NCBI RefSeq assembly: GCF_023707985.1
Contig: NZ_BRCF01000005.1
Coordinates: 124,001 to 188,000 of the forward strand
Length of the DNA: 64,000 nt
Source of the DNA: Sporosarcina sp. NCCP-2716
GTDB taxonomy: Bacteria > Bacillota > Bacilli > Bacillales_A > Planococcaceae
Reading direction: 5' to 3'
In this document: piece by piece, positions 59,138-64,000 of the stretch
Numbering within the stretch: the stretch's first letter is position 1
Layout: each line of letters opens with the position of its first letter
Position numbers and translations under genes: made by a program
The notes under the pieces: model-generated
The model's database searches: none
Seen by the model: the letters and a program-made list of their open reading frames with translations, nothing else
What the model was told of the DNA's origin: nothing

Positions 59138-59146
59138 ATTATAACA
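59138..59146 (-). promoter_or_regulatory. Extended -10 promoter of yhfH
   Basis: On the minus strand TGTTATAAT, an extended -10 element, about 130 bp before yhfH. The rest of 59009-59307 is AT-rich and holds no other feature I can name. Confidence 0.45.
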
Positions 59147-59307
59147 GTAGGAGAATTGCAACTGATATAGCGGAATTATTTAAAAATTTTTTATATTGTC
59201 AATAAAAGGCCGTCCTTTCAGCTATGGATGGCGATACGGGAACAGGGTGATCCGCCGCCGGATATGGTAGAATGGCAGTAATCATGACGTACAGAGGAGA
59301 GAAGACG

Positions 59308-60300
59308 ATGCAATTTGTAGACAATAAAGGAATAACTGATCCGCGCATCAACCTGGCGATCGAGGAATATATACTGAAGAATATGGATGTCGATGAAGAC
59401 TCCTACTTGCTGTTCTATATCAACGAGCCGTCGATCATCATCGGCAAGAACCAGAACACGATCGAAGAGATCGATACGGAGTATGTCGATTCGAACGGCA
59501 TCCATGTCGTCCGGAGGCTGTCGGGCGGCGGGGCTGTGTATCATGACACAGGCAATCTGAATTTCAGTTTCATCACGAAAGATGACGGGCAGTCGTTCCG
59601 CAACTTCAAGAAGTTCACGGAACCGGTCGTAGAAGCGCTCGGCAAGATGGGCGTGAAGGCGGAGCTGCTCGGCCGGAACGATCTGCTCGTCGATGGGAAG
59701 AAAGTGTCGGGCAATGCGCAGTTCGCGACGAACGGCCGGATGTTCAGCCACGGGACGCTCATGTTCGACACGGAGATCGAGGAAGTCGTCAATGCGCTCC
59801 GCGTGAAGAAGGACAAGATCGAGTCGAAGGGCATCAAGTCGATCCGCAGCCGGGTGGCTAACATTTCGGATTATATGGAGCAGGACATGACGATCGAACA
59901 GTTCCGCCTGGAGATACTGAAGTCGATCTTCGGCGGGGAAGAGAATATTGAATACAAAGAGCTGACGGATGAGGACTGGGCGAACATCCGCAAGCTGTCC
60001 GAGGAGCGCTACGGCAACTGGGACTGGAACTACGGCCGGTCGCCGAAGTGCAACGTGCAGCATTCGCACCGGTTCCCGGTCGGCAGCATCGATGTCCGGC
60101 TGCAGGTCGAAAAAGGGACGATCCACGAAGTGCACATCTTCGGCGATTTCTTCGGCATCGGCGACGTGTCTGAACTCGAGGAGCGCCTTGCCGGCTGCCA
60201 GTACGACCGCGAGTCGATCACAGCTGCGGTGAGCACGCTCGACATCCCGAAACTGCTCGGCGGCATCACGCAGGAAGAATTCGTCAATCTCATTTATTAA
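59308..60300 (+). CDS. lplJ: Lipoate--protein ligase
   Basis: 330 residues, LplA/LplJ type. Seen: RINLAIEEYIL, NEPSIIIGKNQNTIEEI, VRRLSGGGAVYHDTGNLNFS and KVSGNAQF with the adenylate-lysine, then a C-terminal accessory domain. It loads salvaged lipoate onto GcvH or E2 domains. The ATG at 59308 follows AGAGGAGAG; the earlier in-frame ATG at 59272 has no ribosome site. Confidence 0.95.
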   Translation: MQFVDNKGITDPRINLAIEEYILKNMDVDEDSYLLFYINEPSIIIGKNQNTIEEIDTEYVDSNGIHVVRRLSGGGAVYHDTGNLNFSFITKDDGQSFRNFKKFTEPVVEALGKMGVKAELLGRNDLLVDGKKVSGNAQFATNGRMFSHGTLMFDTEIEEVVNALRVKKDKIESKGIKSIRSRVANISDYMEQDMTIEQFRLEILKSIFGGEENIEYKELTDEDWANIRKLSEERYGNWDWNYGRSPKCNVQHSHRFPVGSIDVRLQVEKGTIHEVHIFGDFFGIGDVSELEERLAGCQYDRESITAAVSTLDIPKLLGGITQEEFVNLIY

Positions 60301-60307
60301 TTCCGCA

Positions 60308-60352
60308 ACAGGTGCTGCGCCGGTTAAATCACCGGAACAGCGCCTGTTTTTC
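60308..60352 (+). terminator. Terminator of lplJ
   Basis: ACAGGTGCTGCGCCGGT pairs with ACCGGAACAGCGCCTGT (near-perfect, one base unpaired), then five T. Confidence 0.9.
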
Positions 60353-60424
60353 CATTGCCGGAAAAGACGCCGGCCTGCCAGTTGCGGTATACTGGAAGTA
60401 CTTGTGAAGGAGGCACGGATACTT

Positions 60425-61129
60425 ATGGAACAACATCGTATTTTCATTGTGGAGGACGACCGCAAAATCTCCGGACTGCTTGCGGATACGCTGCGGAAGT
60501 ACCAGTATGACGTCGCCGTAGCGGAGGATTTCGACCGGATTTCGGATGAATGCCTGGCGTTCGATCCGCATCTGATCCTGCTCGACATCAACCTGCCGAC
60601 ATACGACGGCTATTACTGGTGCCGCCAGCTGCGTACGCAGACGACGTGCCCGATCCTGTTCATCTCGGCGCGGTCGGGGGACATGGACCAGGTGTTCGCG
60701 CTCGAGAACGGCGGGGATGACTTCATTACGAAACCGTTCCATTACGATGTCGTGCTCGCGAAGATCCGCAGCCATCTGCGCCGCTCGTTCGGTGAGTATG
60801 CACCGGCTCAGGGCGAACGCATCGTCAAAGCGGGGACGCTCACGCTGTTCGCCGAGCGGATGGAACTGCAGGCGGGCGAGACGGTCGTGCCGCTGCAGAA
60901 GAAGGAATGTATCATCCTCGAACTGCTCATGGAGGCGGCGCCGAAAGTCGTCTCGCGCGAAACGCTGCTCGAGGAATTGTGGGACGACCAGTCGTTTGTC
61001 GATGAAAACACACTGAACGTCAACATCGCGCGGGTGCGGAAGAAACTCGCCGATTTCCATATCCTCTCGACGATCGATACAGTGCGGGGCGCCGGCTACC
61101 GGTTCATGCTGGCGCCGGAAGAAGCATGA
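60425..61129 (+). CDS. OmpR-family response regulator (BceR/GraR-like)
   Basis: 234 residues: receiver with Asp54 (LILLDINLPTYDGYYWCRQL) and OmpR-type winged helix (VSRETLLEELWDD, VNIARVRKKL, IDTVRGAGYRF). The ILLDINLPTYDG motif is typical of regulators paired with BceS-type kinases. GAAGGAGG precedes the ATG at 60425. It overlaps the kinase gene by 4 bp and probably activates the ABC transporter encoded downstream. Confidence 0.92.
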   Translation: MEQHRIFIVEDDRKISGLLADTLRKYQYDVAVAEDFDRISDECLAFDPHLILLDINLPTYDGYYWCRQLRTQTTCPILFISARSGDMDQVFALENGGDDFITKPFHYDVVLAKIRSHLRRSFGEYAPAQGERIVKAGTLTLFAERMELQAGETVVPLQKKECIILELLMEAAPKVVSRETLLEELWDDQSFVDENTLNVNIARVRKKLADFHILSTIDTVRGAGYRFMLAPEEA

Positions 61130-62136
61130 ACAAGTACAAACTGTTCGCTCGCGAACACGTCGCATTCCTGCTGTTCCAGCTGGGCCTGCTGCTGTTCCTC
61201 GTCCTGCTGTTCTGGCTAGACGGCGCGCGCGACTGGAGCACGGCGGTGTATGCGATCCTCATGGGGCTGCTGCTGACAATCGGCTACCTGATTGCGAAGT
61301 TCATCACCCGGCGGTCGTTCTACGACGTGCTCGAAACGGAGCCCGGCCGCATGGAGGATGCACTGATCGGACGGCCGCAGACGCCGGAGCACCGGCTTAC
61401 GGCCGAATACATGCGGAAACTTTACAGGCTGTACCATAGCGACGTCCAGAAACTGGATACCGCACAGCACCGGCAATTGCACTTCATCAACCAATGGGTG
61501 CATCAGATGAAAACCCCGATCTCTGTGCTCGGCCTGCTTTTGCAGGAAGAGGAGCTCGATCGGAAAAGTTTCCGGGAGGAGCTCGACCGGCTGCAGGACG
61601 GGCTCGATGCGGTGCTCGTCAATGCGCGTCTCGAGACGTTCGAAGACGACATGCGGATCGAGCGCGTCCAGCTCGCGGAACTCGTGCGCAGCGCCGTGTC
61701 GGAGCATAAGCGGCTGTTCATCGCCAACAGTGTGTTCCCGCAGACCGACATCGATGAGCATTTCGTCGTGGCGACGGATCCGAAATGGATGAAGATTATC
61801 CTCGGGCAGTTCCTGACGAATGCAGTGAAGTATACGTTCGAGAAGGGCAGGAAAGTGACCATCTCAGCCGTGCAGATCGAACAGGGCATCCGGCTGACGG
61901 TGCGCGACGAAGGGATCGGCATCCCGGAGACCGATCTTAAACGGGTGACGCGTGCGTTCTTCACGGGGGAAAACGGGCGCAAGACGGGCGAATCGACCGG
62001 CATGGGGCTCTATATCGCCTCGGAAGTGTGCGGCCGGCTCGGCCATCCGCTGACGATCGAGTCGGAAGCGGGCGAAGGGACGGCGGTTTCCGTCCTGTTT
62101 TTGAATGGAGAGGCGGTGGAGACCTATGGCGCGTAA
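61126..62136 (+). CDS. Intramembrane-sensing histidine kinase (BceS/GraS-like)
   Basis: 336 residues. Two closely spaced N-terminal TM helices (FLLFQLGLLLFLVLLFW and AVYAILMGLLLTIGYLIA) leave almost no extracellular loop, as in intramembrane-sensing kinases that read a stimulus through a partner ABC transporter. Phospho-acceptor His126 is in INQWVHQMKTPIS; HATPase motifs include FLTNAVKYTF, VRDEGIGI and TGMGLYIA. The gene overlaps the regulator (ATGA) and the ATPase gene by 11 bp. Confidence 0.92.
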   Translation: MNKYKLFAREHVAFLLFQLGLLLFLVLLFWLDGARDWSTAVYAILMGLLLTIGYLIAKFITRRSFYDVLETEPGRMEDALIGRPQTPEHRLTAEYMRKLYRLYHSDVQKLDTAQHRQLHFINQWVHQMKTPISVLGLLLQEEELDRKSFREELDRLQDGLDAVLVNARLETFEDDMRIERVQLAELVRSAVSEHKRLFIANSVFPQTDIDEHFVVATDPKWMKIILGQFLTNAVKYTFEKGRKVTISAVQIEQGIRLTVRDEGIGIPETDLKRVTRAFFTGENGRKTGESTGMGLYIASEVCGRLGHPLTIESEAGEGTAVSVLFLNGEAVETYGA

Positions 62137-62905
62137 AATCGTCGAACTGACTGAAGTGACGAAGATCTATGAAGGCAAAGTGATGCACCGGGCGCTGAAC
62201 CGGCTCGATTTTGAAGCGGAAGCGGGGGAGTTCGTCGCGATCATGGGGCCTTCCGGCAGCGGCAAGACGACGCTGTTGAACCTGATTTCGACGATCGACC
62301 TGCCGACGTACGGCCGGCTCGCCGTGAACGGCATCGAACCGGAGACGCTGAATCAGAACGACCTCGCGCTGTTCAGGCGGCGCAACCTCGGCTTCGTCTT
62401 CCAGACCATCAATCTGCTGCAGATGCTCACGGTCGAAGAGAATCTTGTCCTGCCGCTGACGCTCGACCGGGTGCCCGTCGCGGACATGAAGCGGCGCATC
62501 GCGGACCTCGCGGACAAGCTGTCGCTCAACGACATTTTGTCGCGCCGGCCGGATGAACTGTCGGGCGGGCAGGCACAGCGGACAGCGATCGGGCGGGCGC
62601 TCATCCATCAGCCGGAACTGATACTGGCGGATGAACCGACAGGGAACCTCGATTCGAAGTCGGCGCGCGACGTGCTCGAGCTGCTGTCGAAAGTGAACAG
62701 GACAGCCGGCACGACGATCATCATGGTGACGCACGACCCGCTCGCTGCGAGCTACTGCGACCGCGTGCTGTTCATCAAAGACGGGGAGTTCTTCAACGAA
62801 TTGTACAAAGATGAGCAGCGCCGGACGTTCTTCCAGCAGATTTTGAACGTGCTGTCGCTGCTCGGGGGGAACGTCAATGACCTTTCGTCAGTTCGCCTAC
62901 CGTAA
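62126..62905 (+). CDS. BceA-like ABC transporter ATP-binding protein
   Basis: 259 residues: Walker A MGPSGSGKTTL, Q-loop FQTINLLQML, signature LSGGQAQRTAIGRAL, Walker B LILADEPTGNLD and MVTHDP. It is of the MacB/LolD-like class that pairs with FtsX permeases. The ATG at 62126 (MARKIVELTEVTKIY) follows GGCGGTGGAG. The end overlaps the permease start by 29 bp, giving coupled translation. Confidence 0.94.
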   Translation: MARKIVELTEVTKIYEGKVMHRALNRLDFEAEAGEFVAIMGPSGSGKTTLLNLISTIDLPTYGRLAVNGIEPETLNQNDLALFRRRNLGFVFQTINLLQMLTVEENLVLPLTLDRVPVADMKRRIADLADKLSLNDILSRRPDELSGGQAQRTAIGRALIHQPELILADEPTGNLDSKSARDVLELLSKVNRTAGTTIIMVTHDPLAASYCDRVLFIKDGEFFNELYKDEQRRTFFQQILNVLSLLGGNVNDLSSVRLP

Positions 62906-64000
62906 CGTTGTCCGCAACCGGCGCATCTATGCCGCGTTCTTCATGGCCAGTGCGTTCTCGGTCATGGTGTTCTTCCTGTACTCGATGCTGCTGTTCCACC
63001 CGGCGATGGAAGAAGGGTTCGTGCAGGAGATCGCGTCGACGGGCATGATGGTCGCGGAATTCATCCTGTTCGTGTTCACGCTGTTCTTCCTGTTCTACTC
63101 GATGCGGGCGTTCCTGCAGGCGCGCTCGAAGGAATTCGGCATCCTGCTGCTGCTCGGGATGGCGCGCAGCCAGCTGCAGCGGCTCATCTTCCTTGAGACA
63201 ATGCTCATCGGCGGCGTCGCGATCGTGGCGGGGACATTCCTCGGCACAGTGTTCTCGAAGTTCTTTCTGATGATCGTCGAAGAGCTCATCCAGCTGCCCG
63301 ACCTGCCGCTCTATTTCACGTGGAAGCCGTTCGCGCTGACGATCGGCAGTTTCGCAAGTGTGTTCATCATCATTTCGCTCGTCGCCCCGCTGTTCATCCG
63401 AGCGGGGGAAGTGTACGACCTGCTGCAGGGCGAAAGCGCCGAGCAGCAAGCGTATTCGACGACGCCGTGGCGGGCGTTCGCAGGCATGGCGCTGCTCGTC
63501 CTGACGTATACGATGGCGGTGTACGCGACGAATCCGTATGTCGTCCGCATCATCTTCGTGCTGCCGGCAGCCGCAGTGACGGGCACGTATTTCTTCTTCA
63601 GCGATTCGCTGCCGTACGTCATCCAGCTGTTCCGCTCGCGGAAGCGGCTGTACTGGCGCCCGTTCTGGCTATTGTCGCTGTCGGAAGGCGTCGTCCGGCT
63701 GAAGGAGAACGCCCGGATGTTCTTCATCGTCACGATGGTGTCGACGCTTGCCTTCATGTCCGTCGGGCTGCTCGCGTCTTTAACGTCGTTCGCGAACCAG
63801 TACCGCGAGCTCAACCCGCTCGGCCTCGTCTACAAAAGCTATCCCGGCAACGTGCTCGAACAGATCCACGTCCGCCAGCTGACAGACGAGCTGAACGACA
63901 AAGACATCGACTACAACGTCGTGCCGTTCCGCGTGCTGCGGCAGAAATCGTCTTTCACCGACAAGAACGTCTCGATCGTCCGCGTGTCGAGCATGAATGC
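62877..64000 (+). CDS. BceB-like FtsX-type ABC permease (3' truncated by window)
   Basis: 374 codons are visible from the ATG at 62877 (MTFRQFAYRNVVRNRRIYAA), with the frame open to the window end. Three or four TM helices occur in the first 170 residues, with SKEFGILLLLGMARSQLQRLI as the FtsX core motif, then a pair of helices near 200-240, then a long hydrophilic part beginning YRELNPLGLVYKSYPGN that should be the large extracellular domain typical of BceB. With the kinase, regulator and ATPase it forms a peptide-antibiotic sensing/resistance module. The specific antibiotic is not readable. Confidence 0.9.
   Translation, partial: MTFRQFAYRNVVRNRRIYAAFFMASAFSVMVFFLYSMLLFHPAMEEGFVQEIASTGMMVAEFILFVFTLFFLFYSMRAFLQARSKEFGILLLLGMARSQLQRLIFLETMLIGGVAIVAGTFLGTVFSKFFLMIVEELIQLPDLPLYFTWKPFALTIGSFASVFIIISLVAPLFIRAGEVYDLLQGESAEQQAYSTTPWRAFAGMALLVLTYTMAVYATNPYVVRIIFVLPAAAVTGTYFFFSDSLPYVIQLFRSRKRLYWRPFWLLSLSEGVVRLKENARMFFIVTMVSTLAFMSVGLLASLTSFANQYRELNPLGLVYKSYPGNVLEQIHVRQLTDELNDKDIDYNVVPFRVLRQKSSFTDKNVSIVRVSSMN

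Overview
The window looks like chromosomal DNA of a Gram-positive Bacillales bacterium, most likely a moderately high-GC member of the Planococcaceae (Bhargavaea/Planococcus/Sporosarcina-like). This placement is inference from gene content: a tRNA-dependent T-box in front of ilvB, sda, comK, degS-degU, tagO/LCP/yvyE, hemE-hemH-hemY next to an hmoB-like gene, yhfH-lplJ, plus S-layer genes. No phage, transposase, CRISPR array, rRNA or tRNA was seen. The window is cut inside a gene at both ends.

Layout. 1-5.1 kb: 3' part of a Dpp/Opp-type peptide ABC importer with a regulator-like protein and a C26 peptidase. 5.1-7.3 kb: a PepSY membrane protein divergent from a DUF488 gene. 7.5-17.5 kb: phosphoester-scavenging exoproteins, namely a large secreted nuclease and two tandem SLH-anchored 5'-nucleotidase family proteins, with an acyl-CoA dehydrogenase-like gene between them on the minus strand. 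17.6-18.3 kb: a short sda gene (43 codons) preceded by a cluster of DnaA boxes. 18.3-28.4 kb: branched-chain amino-acid locus ilvD-[T-box]-ilvB-ilvN-ilvC-leuA-leuB-leuC-leuD. 28.5-36.4 kb: class-V aminotransferase, chemoreceptor, NlpC/P60-SLH cell-wall hydrolase with triple WalR-like boxes, glycosyltransferase, M20 hydrolase, SDR, SCP2 protein. 36.6-42 kb: GAF-GGDEF(degenerate)-EAL protein, ba3-type cytochrome oxidase operon (subunits I, II and a 47-aa IIa), nagB. 42-42.6 kb: a 52-bp tandem repeat array. 42.7-46 kb: slaP-secA2. 46-53 kb: tagO, LCP, yvyE, degS-degU, lipoprotein, yhjD-like, comK. 53-60.3 kb: M20 hydrolase, hmoB-like gene divergent from hemEHY, yhfH, lplJ. 60.4-64 kb: a BceRS-BceAB-type two-component/ABC module, cut by the window end.

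Functional threads. Several exported proteins carry SLH domains (two nucleotidases, one NlpC/P60 hydrolase), and the dedicated S-layer export pair SecA2-SlaP is encoded in the same window, so surface-layer assembly and wall turnover dominate the middle part. The sda/DnaA-box, degSU and comK loci are life-style decision genes (sporulation checkpoint, exoenzyme and competence control).

The least explained structure is a family of intergenic elements. Three convergent intergenic regions (about 11.2, 42.0 and 58.7 kb) contain the same conserved core, TTGTGTGACGCACAGGTACC followed by a second GGTACC, and in each case a tandem array (21-bp units at two loci, 52-bp units at the third) lies on the same side of the core. 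I do not recognise this as a described element.
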